Source of the DNA: Clostridia bacterium
GTDB lineage: Bacteria; Bacillota; Clostridia; Lachnospirales; Lachnospiraceae
Direction: 5' to 3'
DNA length: 45,495 bases
NCBI GenBank assembly: GCA_910575245.1
Contig: CAJTEN010000007.1
Location: 1-45,495, forward strand
Shown: piece by piece, positions 25,276 through 34,120 of the stretch
Position numbering within the stretch: the stretch's first letter is position 1
Layout: each line of letters opens with the position of its first letter
Made by a program: the position numbers and the translations under genes
The notes under the pieces: generated by a model
Seen by the model: only the letters and a program-made list of their open reading frames with translations
Database searches by the model: none
What the model was told of the DNA's origin: nothing

Positions 25276-25375
25276 GGGGCTGAGCAGGAGTGAGGAAGAT
25301 TAATGCATGGAATCTCCTGCATAGGGTAAAGCCGGGAGCATACGCCCGTACCACATTATATTAGGAGGTGCCATT

Positions 25376-25801
25376 ATGGCAAAGAAAGTTACAGGATATA
25401 TTAAGTTACAGATTCCTGCTGGTAAAGCTACGCCAGCGCCGCCGGTTGGTCCTGCACTTGGACAGCACGGCGTTAACATTGTTGAATTCACGAAGCAGTT
25501 CAACGCAAGAACAGCCGACAAGGGTGATGTGATCATCCCGGTTGTTATTACAGTTTATGCAGACAGAAGCTTTAGTTTCATCACAAAGACTCCCCCTGCA
25601 GCAGTTCTTTTGAAGAAAGCATGCAATATCAAATCCGGATCTGCAGTACCCAACAAGACTAAGGTCGCTACGATCTCCAAGGCTAAGCTGCAGGAGATTG
25701 CCGAGACCAAGATGCCTGATTTGAATGCCGCAAGTCTTGAAGCAGCAATGAGCATGATCGCCGGAACTGCAAGAAGTATGGGCATCACAGTAGAAGAGTA
25801 A
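25376..25801 (+). CDS. rplK: 50S ribosomal protein L11
   Basis: A 141-residue protein of the GTPase-associated centre, which binds 23S rRNA around helices 43/44. The family marks are the N-terminal [20 protein letters not shown], then [20 protein letters not shown], and the C-terminal [26 protein letters not shown] lies upstream of ATG. It is 13 bases from rplA, and the pair forms the L11-L1 operon. Confidence 0.98.
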   Translation: MAKKVTGYIKLQIPAGKATPAPPVGPALGQHGVNIVEFTKQFNARTADKGDVIIPVVITVYADRSFSFITKTPPAAVLLKKACNIKSGSAVPNKTKVATISKAKLQEIAETKMPDLNAASLEAAMSMIAGTARSMGITVEE

Positions 25802-25814
25802 TGGAGGATTTGAC

Positions 25815-26504
25815 ATGAAGCATGGTAAAAAATATGTAGAAGCGGCGAAGCTCGTGGATCGTGCTACTCTGTACGATCCGGCGGACGCGATCGCTCTGGT
25901 AAAGAAGACAGCAACAGCTAAATTTGATGAGACTGTAGAAGTTCATATTAAGACCGGATGTGACGGACGTCATGCTGAACAGCAGGTCCGTGGCGCGGTT
26001 GTATTACCGAACGGTACAGGTAAGACGGTTAAAGTCCTTGTATTTGCCAAAGGCGACAAGCTTGCTGAGGCAGAGGCAGCAGGCGCTGATTATGTGGGCG
26101 GCGATGAGCTGATTCCGAAGATCCAGAATGACGGATGGCTGGATTTCGATGTGGTGGTGGCTACGCCTGATATGATGGGTGTGGTAGGACGTCTCGGTAA
26201 GATTCTGGGACCGAAGGGCCTGATGCCGAACCCGAAAGCCGGTACGGTAACCATGGATGTTACGAAAGCGGTTAACGACATCAAAGCAGGTAAGATTGAG
26301 TACAGACTGGACAAATCCAATATCATCCACGTTCCGGTCGGCAAGGTTTCTTTTGACGAAGCTAAGCTTCAGGAGAATATGGATGCGCTGATGGAAGCGA
26401 TCGTTAAGGCAAGACCGTCGGCATTAAAGGGTCAGTATTTAAGAAGTATTACATTGGCAACCACTATGGGTCCTGGTGTAAAGGTTAACACAGCGAAATA
26501 TTAA
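25815..26504 (+). CDS. rplA: 50S ribosomal protein L1
   Basis: A 229-residue L1-stalk protein, full length. Marks include [20 protein letters not shown], the central [20 protein letters not shown] and [10 protein letters not shown], and [18 protein letters not shown]1 commonly represses its own operon by binding the L11 leader. GGAGG is present upstream of ATG. An intrinsic terminator follows immediately. Confidence 0.98.
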   Translation: MKHGKKYVEAAKLVDRATLYDPADAIALVKKTATAKFDETVEVHIKTGCDGRHAEQQVRGAVVLPNGTGKTVKVLVFAKGDKLAEAEAAGADYVGGDELIPKIQNDGWLDFDVVVATPDMMGVVGRLGKILGPKGLMPNPKAGTVTMDVTKAVNDIKAGKIEYRLDKSNIIHVPVGKVSFDEAKLQENMDALMEAIVKARPSALKGQYLRSITLATTMGPGVKVNTAKY

Positions 26505-26505
26505 T

Positions 26506-26544
26506 AAAAAAGGATTCCTGTCGGAAACGGTGGGAATCTTTTTT
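26506..26544 (+). terminator. Terminator after rplA
   Basis: GATTCC (26513-26518) pairs with GGAATC (26533-26538), extended by an A-tract on the left and TTTTTT on the right. The ribosome site of the next gene comes only about 8 bases after the T-run. Confidence 0.75.
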
Positions 26545-26565
26545 CACTATAATGAAGGGGAATTC

Positions 26566-27840
26566 ATGAGAAAGCAAAGGCGTAAAAGGAAATCCAGTTT
26601 TATACGGCCGTTCTGTATCACATTGACGATCGTTATAGTGATCGGTCTTTTTGCCCTATTTTCCTTTTTGTGGATCATAGAGCCTGCCCGGCCGAAGGAC
26701 ACCAGCCATTTCCAATTGGCGAAGGAGAAGATTGAATCCAGTGCCGTAAGTGCGGAAGTGACACCGGCCGATGAACAGGAGCAGATTGAGGAAATCCTGG
26801 ATGTAAATGATAAATATACGGATGTACTGAACGACCCGGCGTATATGGCAGAAAATAATATCTATGCCAAAGATGCCGGTGACCCGGCGCAGGTGACGAT
26901 TGCTTTTGCCGGAGATATCTTGTTTGATCCTAATTATGCTGTTATGAACAGGGTGATACAGAACGGCGGAGATATAACGGCTGGCCTGGCACCGGAACTG
27001 TTAAGTGAGATGAAGAGTGTGGACATTATGGCGCTTAACAACGAATTCCCTTATTCGGACAGAGGTACACCCACGCCTGAGAAGCAGTTTACTTTCCGGG
27101 CGAAGCCATCCAGCGTCTCCTATCTGGAGGATATGGGAGTGGATCTGGTATCATTGGCCAACAATCATGCCTATGATTATGGGGAGGATGCTTTCCTTGA
27201 TACCATGGATACGCTGAGGGAAGCAGGTATCACGTACATAGGTGCGGGGTGTAATCTGCAGGAGGCGCGCAGACCCGTATATTATATTATCAATAATCTG
27301 AAGATCGCATTTGTGGCTGCTACACAGATTGAGCGGTTGGACAATCCGGATACAAAGGGAGCGACAGACACTACGCCTGGCGTATTCCGATGCTGGAATG
27401 GTGATAACCTGCTGGAAACGGTCCGGAAGGCTGACGAGAACAGCGACTTTGTGATTGTCTTTCTGCATTGGGGTACTGAGAACTCGGAAACCATCGACTG
27501 GGCGCAGGAAAAGCAGGCGCCGGAGGTTGTGGCGGCGGGGGCGGATCTGGTTATCGGAGCCCATCCTCACTGTTTACAGCAGATCAGTATGGTGAACGGT
27601 GTGCCGGTAGTGTACAGTCTGGGTAATTTCTGGTTTAATTCCAAGACCGTGGACACAGGTATGGTCAAGGTGACACTGAATGAAAACGGCCTGCAGAGCC
27701 TGCAGTTTATTCCTTGCCTGCAGAGCGGCTGCAAGACATCTCTTGTTCAGGGGGAAGAGAAGAACCGGATCCTGGATTATGTGCGCAGTCTGTCCGAGGG
27801 TGTGCAGATTGATGAGGATGGCTATGTAATAAGACAGTGA
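26566..27840 (+). CDS. CapA-family (PGA_cap) membrane-anchored protein
   Basis: A 424-residue protein started at ATG 26566 behind AAGGGG; an in-frame GTG at 26530 lies inside the terminator and is rejected. A very basic N-terminus (RKQRRKRKSS) and one membrane segment at about residues 12-38 anchor it, with the rest outside. Residues about 110-360 are the CapA metallophosphatase-like domain: AFAGDILFD, ALNNEFPYSDRG, SLANNHAYDYG, FLHWGTE and IGAHPHCLQ, which supply the expected metal-site D, N and H residues. CapA proteins are linked to poly-gamma-glutamate or capsule attachment, but many Clostridia members are of unknown function. It is unusual to find it between rplA and rplJ. Confidence 0.88.
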   Translation: MRKQRRKRKSSFIRPFCITLTIVIVIGLFALFSFLWIIEPARPKDTSHFQLAKEKIESSAVSAEVTPADEQEQIEEILDVNDKYTDVLNDPAYMAENNIYAKDAGDPAQVTIAFAGDILFDPNYAVMNRVIQNGGDITAGLAPELLSEMKSVDIMALNNEFPYSDRGTPTPEKQFTFRAKPSSVSYLEDMGVDLVSLANNHAYDYGEDAFLDTMDTLREAGITYIGAGCNLQEARRPVYYIINNLKIAFVAATQIERLDNPDTKGATDTTPGVFRCWNGDNLLETVRKADENSDFVIVFLHWGTENSETIDWAQEKQAPEVVAAGADLVIGAHPHCLQQISMVNGVPVVYSLGNFWFNSKTVDTGMVKVTLNENGLQSLQFIPCLQSGCKTSLVQGEEKNRILDYVRSLSEGVQIDEDGYVIRQ

Positions 27841-27956
27841 TATTTTCTGAATTTTTCGAGAAGAGTGAAACTTTACGGCAGCCGGACTCGTATTATTAAC
27901 AAAGCACGCGCACTCGTTGCGCTGAGCGAAAAGAATGAGCAGAAAGGGAGTATGGT

Positions 27957-28526
27957 ATGGAGATCGGACACAGAAATACTTTTATCATGAATCAGTATGC
28001 AGCACGGTATAAAACCCATCCGGGCGAGGGCAGACAGGGAGCGGGTTTTGACTCCGTTCTGGGAACTGTCGGGGAGGATGCGGCGCAGAAGAAAGCTGCA
28101 GAGGAGACGCAGGCTGCATCGGAACAAGACATCGACTACAGGAAGTTTTTGCAGGAAAAGATGGATCAAATGCGCGTCAATATTAGAAAAGGGACTATCC
28201 AGCCTAAGTTCCAGATTGGCGGGGAAGCTTATACGCAGGAGGAGTGGCAGGAATTGCTGGATAAGATAGATGCCGCGGAGGAAGTCCTGCGGGAGCAGAT
28301 GGAGGAGAAAATTGCCGCGGCCAAAGAAGCTGCAAAGGAGGAAGATGAGGATTCCGATATCCGGATCATCACCCGCGCAGACGGGACGAGGATTATGATG
28401 ATTACCACTTCTTTTGGAGAGATGAGCGTGGAGCTTTCCAAACCGGATGACAGCGCGGCATACAGCAGCATGGTCAGTGATAACAATACGGACGGTTCCT
28501 GTTACGCGGATATAAATAATATGTAA
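27957..28526 (+). CDS. Unrecognised acidic, coiled-coil-rich protein
   Basis: A 189-residue protein I do not recognise. Ribosome site GAAAGGGAG is 6 bases before ATG. There is no signal peptide or membrane segment. The middle (residues about 40-125) is strongly helical and charged, with an A/E/K-rich stretch that could form a coiled coil, and the end holds a short beta-like motif, IRIITRADGTRIMMITTSFG. The last codon and stop (ATG TAA) come from the junction with a miniature element: the G and the stop TAA are inside its terminal repeat. Removing the element and one copy of its target duplication would let the frame run on to end ISENS before TGA, so the insertion replaced the last five residues with one. 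Confidence 0.7.
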   Translation: MEIGHRNTFIMNQYAARYKTHPGEGRQGAGFDSVLGTVGEDAAQKKAAEETQAASEQDIDYRKFLQEKMDQMRVNIRKGTIQPKFQIGGEAYTQEEWQELLDKIDAAEEVLREQMEEKIAAAKEAAKEEDEDSDIRIITRADGTRIMMITTSFGEMSVELSKPDDSAAYSSMVSDNNTDGSCYADINNM

Positions 28527-28663
28527 CAATTCAGCCTTCGGCTGCCCTGTTACGGAATTTGCCCATTCCAAGCCGCCTGCGGCGAGGGGCAGATTCTCTT
28601 GGCTAAATCTACGCGTTCTCACGGACTTTGCAGTAAGTGCAAAGTCTTGGGCTGAACTGTTAC
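28523..28663 (-). mobile_element. Miniature IS66-type element, copy B (full length, 141 bp)
   Basis: This copy is in the opposite orientation to copy A and is close to identical to it along its length when reverse-complemented. The terminal repeats are GTAACAATTCAGCC (28523-28536) and GGCTGAACTGTTAC (28650-28663). Perfect 8-bp target duplications AATAATAT flank it at 28515-28522 and 28664-28671. It lies 20 bases upstream of the rplJ promoter -35 hexamer and provides the stop codon of the upstream gene. Confidence 0.92.
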
Positions 28664-28683
28664 AATAATATTTCTGAAAACAG

Positions 28684-28713
28684 TTGACATCCCTTCATAC
28701 CCTGTGGTACAGT
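28684..28713 (+). promoter_or_regulatory. Promoter of the rplJ-rplL operon
   Basis: TTGACA (28684-28689), 18 bases, TACAGT (28708-28713). The transcript would begin near 28720, at the start of the L10 leader. Confidence 0.75.
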
Positions 28714-28714
28714 A

Positions 28715-28843
28715 TGTAAGGTTGTTAAACCATGCCGGAGACAGTAGGTGCCGTAATGTCGGCGTAAGCAATCCGCCTACCGAGGAGAAGAGTTACTATA
28801 TGAGTTGACGATTTTATTCTCCCTGGCTTCAGGGAGTTTTTTT
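28715..28843 (+). ncRNA. L10 leader (autoregulatory 5' UTR with attenuator)
   Basis: The region has the L10-leader layout: GCCGGAGACAGTAGGTGCCG, a short loop, CGGCG, then CCGCCTACCGAGGAG, where GTAGG pairs with CCTAC and TGCCG with CGGCG. It is followed by an intrinsic terminator, CTCCCTG-GCTT-CAGGGAG (28819-28836) plus seven T residues (28837-28843). GGAGAA (28784-28789) could pair with TTCTCC (28817-28822) as an antiterminator. Known biology: the L10-(L12)4 complex binds this leader and stops further synthesis when free protein accumulates. Confidence 0.85.
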
Positions 28844-28882
28844 GACTCCTTTCGGCGCAGAATCTATAAGGAGGTAAATGTA

Positions 28883-29452
28883 ATGGCAAAGGTTGAATTG
28901 AAGAAACCTATCGTAGAAGAGATTTCAGCTACCATCAAAGATGCGCAGTCTGTTGTTCTGGTCGATCACCGTGGACTTACGGTAGAGCAGGACACGGAAC
29001 TTCGTAAGCAGCTTCGTGAAGCCGGGATTACCTACAAGGTTTACAAGAACACTATGATGAATTTTGCATTCCAGGGTACAGATTTCGAATCTTTGGTTCC
29101 TTATCTGGAAGGCCCCAGCGCGCTTGCCGTATCCAAAGAGGATGCTACGGCACCGGCCAGGGTATTGTGCAAATTCGCTAAGACAGCAAATGCCCTTGAA
29201 GTGAAGGGCGGTGTCGTAGAGGGTACGCTTTATGACGCACAGGGAATCGAGAATGTATCCAAGATTCCTTCCAGGGAAGAATTGCTGTCCAGACTGCTTG
29301 GAAGTATGCAGTCACCTGTTGCTAACTTTGCTCGTGTATTGAACCAGCTGGCTGAAAAAGGCGGTGCATCTGAATGTGAAGCACCCGCAGCCGGGGAAGC
29401 ACCTGCAGAGGTGGAGGCCGCAGCAGAAGAGGCTCCTGCAACAGAAGCATAA
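28883..29452 (+). CDS. rplJ: 50S ribosomal protein L10
   Basis: A 189-residue stalk base protein. ATG 28883 follows AAGGAGG; the open frame upstream runs through the attenuator and is not coding. It begins MAKVELKKPIVEEISATIKD and has the family marks VLVDHRGLTVEQDTELRKQL and YKVYKNTMMNFAF. The C-terminal tail of about 25 residues rich in A, E and P (after CEAPAAGEAPAEVEAAA) is longer than in many L10 proteins and resembles an acidic flexible extension. rplL follows after 51 bases. Confidence 0.97.
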   Translation: MAKVELKKPIVEEISATIKDAQSVVLVDHRGLTVEQDTELRKQLREAGITYKVYKNTMMNFAFQGTDFESLVPYLEGPSALAVSKEDATAPARVLCKFAKTANALEVKGGVVEGTLYDAQGIENVSKIPSREELLSRLLGSMQSPVANFARVLNQLAEKGGASECEAPAAGEAPAEVEAAAEEAPATEA

Positions 29453-29503
29453 ACAATAAGATCACGGAACAATCAAACACAGAAATAATGGAGGTAAAGA
29501 ATA

Positions 29504-29884
29504 ATGGCAAAGTTATCCACTCAGGAATTTATTGACGCTATCAAAGAGTTGACAGTATTGGAACTGAATGATTTAGTAAAAGCATGTGAGGAAGAGTTCG
29601 GCGTATCTGCAGCAGCAGGCGTTGTAGTTGCAGCAGCAGGCGGCGACGCTGGCGCAGCAGCAGCTGAGGAGAAGACAGAGTTCGATGTTGAGCTGACAGA
29701 TGTTGGCCCGAACAAGGTTAAGGTTATCAAGGTTGTCCGCGAAGTGACAGGGCTTGGTCTGAAGGAAGCGAAAGACCTGGTTGACAACGCTCCGAAGATG
29801 GTAAAAGAAGCTGCATCCAAGGAAGAGGCTGAAGATGTTAAGGCTAAACTGGAAGCAGAAGGCGCTAAGATTACTTTGAAATAA
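29504..29884 (+). CDS. rplL: 50S ribosomal protein L7/L12
   Basis: A 126-residue stalk protein present in several copies per ribosome that recruits translation GTPases. It has the N-terminal dimerisation helices ([20 protein letters not shown]), an Ala/Gly-rich hinge (residues about 33-58) and the C-terminal domain ([20 protein letters not shown], ending [11 protein letters not shown]). GGAGG lies about 10 bases before ATG. Confidence 0.98.
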   Translation: MAKLSTQEFIDAIKELTVLELNDLVKACEEEFGVSAAAGVVVAAAGGDAGAAAAEEKTEFDVELTDVGPNKVKVIKVVREVTGLGLKEAKDLVDNAPKMVKEAASKEEAEDVKAKLEAEGAKITLK

Positions 29885-29910
29885 TCTGATCGGATTAGAT
29901 TATAAGAAAG

Positions 29911-29959
29911 AAACCGCTCACATCCGGAATGTATTACACATCCGGCATGAGCGGTTTTC
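29911..29959 (+). terminator. Terminator after rplL
   Basis: AAACCGCTCA (29911-29920) pairs with TGAGCGGTTT (29948-29957), with inner ATCCGG repeats around the loop and a short T-run (29955-29958). It separates rplJL from rpoBC. Confidence 0.85.
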
Positions 29960-30015
29960 CTGCTTGTTACACTTCTTAAATAACTTTAAACTTTTTAAAG
30001 TTTTCAAAATTAACG

Positions 30016-30044
30016 TTGACTCTCCAAAAAACTTGTAGTAGAAT
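30016..30044 (+). promoter_or_regulatory. Promoter of rpoB-rpoC with AT-rich upstream palindrome
   Basis: TTGACT (30016-30021), 17 bases, TAGAAT (30039-30044). Just upstream, AACTTTAAA-CTT-TTTAAAGTT (29982-30002) is a perfect AT-rich inverted repeat at the position of an UP element. The leader to rpoB is about 85 bases. Confidence 0.75.
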
Positions 30045-30136
30045 GGATGATGCACTATTGTGGTGTGGTATGCTTATTTGGATTTTAATTTCAATCTGAC
30101 AAGCAATCTAATAGGCAGCAAATCAGAAGGAACGGG

Positions 30137-33100
30137 GTGAAATTGTCAATGGAAAAGAACAGAATCCGTAAGACTGCAGCCGGCAGAAATACGCGTATGA
30201 CCTATGCACGACAGAAAGAGGTCCTGGAAATGCCGAATCTGATTGAAGTTCAGAAGAACTCCTATCAGTGGTTCCTGGACGAGGGCTTGAAAGAAGTTTT
30301 CGATGATATCTCTCCTATTTCAGACTATAGCGGACACTTGAGTCTGGAGTTTGTGGACTTCGAGTTATGCGAAGAGGATGTAAAATATTCTATTGAGAAA
30401 TGTAAAGAGAGAGATGCCACTTACGCAGCTCCGCTTAAGGTCAAGGTTCGCCTGATCAATAAGGAGAAGGATGAGATTACTGAGCATGAGATTTTCATGG
30501 GTGATCTGCCGCTTATGACAGCTACCGGTACGTTCGTAATCAATGGCGCTGAGCGTGTTATCGTAAGCCAGCTGGTACGTTCTCCGGGTATTTATTACGG
30601 AATCGGACATGACAAGATTGGAAAAAGACTTTTTTCCGCTACCGTTATCCCGAATCGAGGCGCATGGTTAGAGTACGAGACGGACTCTAATGATGTGTTT
30701 TATGTGCGTGTGGACAGAACGAGGAAGGTGCCGATCACGGTGCTGATCCGTGCCATGGGTGTAGGATCCAATGATGAGATCAGAGAGTTGTTCGGTGAGG
30801 AGCCTAAGATCGAGGCCAGCTTCGCCAAGGATACTTCCGAGAATTATCAAGAGGGTCTCCTGGAGTTATATAAGAAGATCCGCCCCGGTGAGCCTTTGAG
30901 CGTGGAGAGCGCGGAAAGTCTGATCACCGCTATGTTTTTTGACCCCAGAAGATATGATTTGGCTAAAGTAGGCAGATATAAATTTAATAAGAAGTTAATG
31001 TTCAGAAACAGAATCAGACGGCACGTTCTGGCAGAAGATGTGGTGGATACTACCACTGGAGAACTTCTGGCCAAGGCGGGCGATAAAGTCACCCTTGAGA
31101 TGGCTGACGCCATTCAGAATGCGGCAGTTCCCTTTGTCTGGATCCAGACAGAGGAGAAGAACGTCAAGGTTCTTTCCAATATGATGGTAGACATCACTAA
31201 CTTTGTGGACTGCAATCCCAGGGAGCTTGGCATTACAGAGTTGGTTTATTATCCTGTCCTTCAGCAGATTCTGGAGGAGTACAGTGACGATCCGGAGATG
31301 CTTGCGGAGGCGATCCAGAAGAATGTACATGAACTGATTCCGAAGCATATTACGAAGGAAGATATTTTGGCTTCCATTAATTATAACATCCATCTGGAAT
31401 ACGGGATCGGCAATGATGACGATATCGACCATTTGGGCAACAGACGTATCCGTGCGGTGGGCGAGCTGCTGCAGAATCAGTATCGTATCGGTTTGTCCAG
31501 ACTGGAGAGAGTAGTCCGTGAGAGAATGACAACCCATGATGCGGATGAGATCTCGCCGCAGGTACTGATCAATATCAAACCAGTACAGGCTGCGGTCAAG
31601 GAGTTCTTCGGTTCTTCCCAGCTGTCACAGTTTATGGATCAGAACAATCCGCTGGGTGAATTGACACATAAGAGACGTCTTTCCGCATTGGGGCCGGGCG
31701 GTCTGTCAAGAGACAGGGCCGGATTCGAGGTCAGGGACGTGCACTATACCCATTACGGCAGAATGTGTCCTATTGAGACACCAGAAGGCCCGAACATTGG
31801 TCTGATCAATTCGCTGGCATCCTATGCACGGATTAATGAATACGGATTTGTGGAGGCACCTTATCGCAAAATTGATAAAACCGACCCGCAGAATCCGCGT
31901 GTTACGGATGAAGTTGTCTATATGACGGCGGACGAAGAAGATAATTATCATGTAGCGCAGGCATCTGCACCGCTGGATGCCAATGGCTATTTCGCACGTA
32001 ATAATATATCCGGACGATTCGAGGAGGAGACACAGGAATATCCGAAGGCGATGTTCGATTATATGGATGTATCGCCGAAGATGGTATTCTCTGTTGCGAC
32101 GGCGCTTATTCCGTTTTTACAGAACGATGACGCCAACCGCGCACTGATGGGATCCAACATGCAGAGACAGGCAGTACCGCTGCTCTTTACAGAGACTCCA
32201 GTGGTAGGTACCGGTATGGAGCCTAAGGCGGCCGTTGACTCCGGTGTGTGCGTTGTGGCAAAGAAAGCCGGCACAATCGATTACGTATCGGCGAATCTGA
32301 TCAGAATGACATATGATGACGGTGAGAAGGATGAATATCGTCTGACGAAATTCTCCCGCAGCAACCAGTCCAACTGTTATAATCAGAAGCCTATCGTATT
32401 TAAAGGCAACCATGTGGCACAGGGCGAGGTAATCGCGGACGGACCGTCCACAGAGGGCGGCGAACTGGCACTGGGTAAGAATCCGCTGATCGGATTTATG
32501 ACCTGGGAAGGCTACAACTATGAGGATGCCGTACTTTTGAGTGAGAGACTGGTACAGGAGGATGTTTATACTTCTGTACACATTGAAGAATATGAGGCGG
32601 AGGCCCGTGACACCAAATTAGGGCCGGAAGAGATCACAAGAGACGTTCCGGGCGTAGGTGACGAGGCGCTCAAGGATCTGGATGACAGAGGAATCATCCG
32701 GATCGGTGCAGAAGTCCGTGCAGGTGATATTCTGGTCGGCAAGGTTACCCCGAAAGGTGAGACTGAACTGACGGCAGAGGAGAGGCTTCTCCGTGCGATT
32801 TTTGGTGAGAAGGCGAGAGAAGTAAGGGATACTTCCCTGAAAGTACCTCATGGCGAATATGGTATTGTCGTGGATGCGAAGGTATTTACGAGAGAGAACG
32901 GGGATGAGCTTTCACCCGGCGTCAATCAGGCGGTCCGTATCTACATCGCACAGAAGAGAAAGATTTCCGTAGGGGATAAGATGGCGGGCCGTCACGGTAA
33001 TAAGGGTGTGGTTTCCCGCGTACTTCCGGTAGAGGATATGCCTTATCTGCCTAACGGCCGTCCCCTCGATATTGTGCTGAACCCTTTGGGTGTGCCTTCC

Positions 33101-34012
33101 CGTATGAATATCGGACAGGTGTTGGAGATCCACTTGTCTCTGGCTGCCAAGGCGCTTGGCTTTAACGTTGCTACGCCGGTGTTTGACGGCGCGAAGGAAG
33201 ACGATATCGCGGATACGCTGAAGCTTGCCAATGATTATGTGAACCTGGAATGGGAAGAATTTGAGGAGAAGCATAAAGCCGATATTTCGGAAGAAATCAT
33301 GGATTATCTTTCCGAACACAGAGAGCACCGTGAATTATGGAAAGGGGTAGAGATTTCCAGTGACGGCAAGGTACAGCTGCGTGACGGCAGAACGGGAGAA
33401 TATTTCGATTCACCGGTTACCATCGGCCACATGCATTATCTGAAGCTGCATCATTTGGTAGACGATAAGATCCATGCCCGTTCAACCGGCCCCTATTCAC
33501 TTGTAACACAGCAGCCGCTGGGTGGTAAAGCACAGTTCGGCGGGCAGCGTTTCGGTGAGATGGAGGTTTGGGCTCTGGAAGCTTACGGTGCGGCTTACAC
33601 CCTGCAGGAAATTCTGACAGTGAAGTCCGATGATGTGGTAGGACGTGTTAAAACTTACGAAGCGATCATTAAGGGAGACAACATTCCCGAACCCGGTGTG
33701 CCGGAATCCTTCAAGGTATTGCTTAAGGAACTGCAGTCACTGGGACTGGATGTAAGAGTGCTTCGTGATGACCATACAGAAGTTGAAATCATGGAAACAA
33801 TTGACTACGGCGAGAACGATTACCGTTATGAGATTGAAGGTGACTCCAGAAGCTATGACTATGAGCAGGACTCTCTTGGATCCATGGGATATCAGAAACA
33901 AGAATTCGATGAAGACAGCGGAGAACTCGTGAGCAGCGAGGAGGAAGATGACTTCGCAGAAGATGACTTGGAGATGGATGCAGACTTCGAGGAGGAGAAG
34001 GAAATTTTCTAA
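30137..34012 (+). CDS. rpoB: DNA-directed RNA polymerase subunit beta
   Basis: A 1291-residue beta subunit forming half of the catalytic cleft. The start is GTG 30137 (AGAAGGA 5 bases upstream) or ATG 30149; both are reasonable. The rifampicin pocket near residues 490-520 reads [20 protein letters not shown] then [10 protein letters not shown], with the sensitive-type Asp, His and Ser residues. Later marks are [14 protein letters not shown], the [13 protein letters not shown] lysine region and [20 protein letters not shown] near the C-terminus. A tail of about 70 acidic residues (rich in D and E, from about residue 1220) extends beyond the usual end. A decayed miniature element starts on the base after the stop. 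Confidence 0.98.
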   Translation: MKLSMEKNRIRKTAAGRNTRMTYARQKEVLEMPNLIEVQKNSYQWFLDEGLKEVFDDISPISDYSGHLSLEFVDFELCEEDVKYSIEKCKERDATYAAPLKVKVRLINKEKDEITEHEIFMGDLPLMTATGTFVINGAERVIVSQLVRSPGIYYGIGHDKIGKRLFSATVIPNRGAWLEYETDSNDVFYVRVDRTRKVPITVLIRAMGVGSNDEIRELFGEEPKIEASFAKDTSENYQEGLLELYKKIRPGEPLSVESAESLITAMFFDPRRYDLAKVGRYKFNKKLMFRNRIRRHVLAEDVVDTTTGELLAKAGDKVTLEMADAIQNAAVPFVWIQTEEKNVKVLSNMMVDITNFVDCNPRELGITELVYYPVLQQILEEYSDDPEMLAEAIQKNVHELIPKHITKEDILASINYNIHLEYGIGNDDDIDHLGNRRIRAVGELLQNQYRIGLSRLERVVRERMTTHDADEISPQVLINIKPVQAAVKEFFGSSQLSQFMDQNNPLGELTHKRRLSALGPGGLSRDRAGFEVRDVHYTHYGRMCPIETPEGPNIGLINSLASYARINEYGFVEAPYRKIDKTDPQNPRVTDEVVYMTADEEDNYHVAQASAPLDANGYFARNNISGRFEEETQEYPKAMFDYMDVSPKMVFSVATALIPFLQNDDANRALMGSNMQRQAVPLLFTETPVVGTGMEPKAAVDSGVCVVAKKAGTIDYVSANLIRMTYDDGEKDEYRLTKFSRSNQSNCYNQKPIVFKGNHVAQGEVIADGPSTEGGELALGKNPLIGFMTWEGYNYEDAVLLSERLVQEDVYTSVHIEEYEAEARDTKLGPEEITRDVPGVGDEALKDLDDRGIIRIGAEVRAGDILVGKVTPKGETELTAEERLLRAIFGEKAREVRDTSLKVPHGEYGIVVDAKVFTRENGDELSPGVNQAVRIYIAQKRKISVGDKMAGRHGNKGVVSRVLPVEDMPYLPNGRPLDIVLNPLGVPSRMNIGQVLEIHLSLAAKALGFNVATPVFDGAKEDDIADTLKLANDYVNLEWEEFEEKHKADISEEIMDYLSEHREHRELWKGVEISSDGKVQLRDGRTGEYFDSPVTIGHMHYLKLHHLVDDKIHARSTGPYSLVTQQPLGGKAQFGGQRFGEMEVWALEAYGAAYTLQEILTVKSDDVVGRVKTYEAIIKGDNIPEPGVPESFKVLLKELQSLGLDVRVLRDDHTEVEIMETIDYGENDYRYEIEGDSRSYDYEQDSLGSMGYQKQEFDEDSGELVSSEEEDDFAEDDLEMDADFEEEKEIF

Positions 34013-34047
34013 GCGCAGTAAATGCGCAGACCTGGCTGAACTGTTAC
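34013..34047 (-). mobile_element. Miniature IS66-type element, copy D (truncated, 35 bp)
   Basis: GCGCAGTAAATGCGCAGACC followed by TGGCTGAACTGTTAC corresponds to the last 35-40 bases of copy B on the plus strand, with substitutions. The 14-bp terminal repeat GGCTGAACTGTTAC (34034-34047) is intact; the other end is missing and no target duplication is visible. It starts on the base after the rpoB stop. Confidence 0.65.
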
Positions 34048-34120
34048 CAGGACTGATTGCAACTTTTAAGTAAGCGTTGACAAGTCGCTATATAATCTGG
34101 AAGGAGCATGGTGATTGAAG

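Noticed and set aside
24620..25354. 244-codon minus-strand open frame opposite nusG
   Set aside because: Shadow of nusG with no ribosome site or recognisable domain.
28805..28882. N-terminal extension of L10
   Set aside because: It reads through the attenuator of the L10 leader; ATG 28883 with AAGGAGG gives the conserved start.
28878..28883. ATG-TAA minimal upstream ORF before rplJ
   Set aside because: A single-codon frame inside the ribosome site spacer; expected by chance and without support.
34077..34096. TTGACA and TATAAT upstream of rpoC
   Set aside because: The hexamers are only 8 bases apart, far too close for a sigma-A promoter, and no other good -35 is at 17 bases from the TATAAT.
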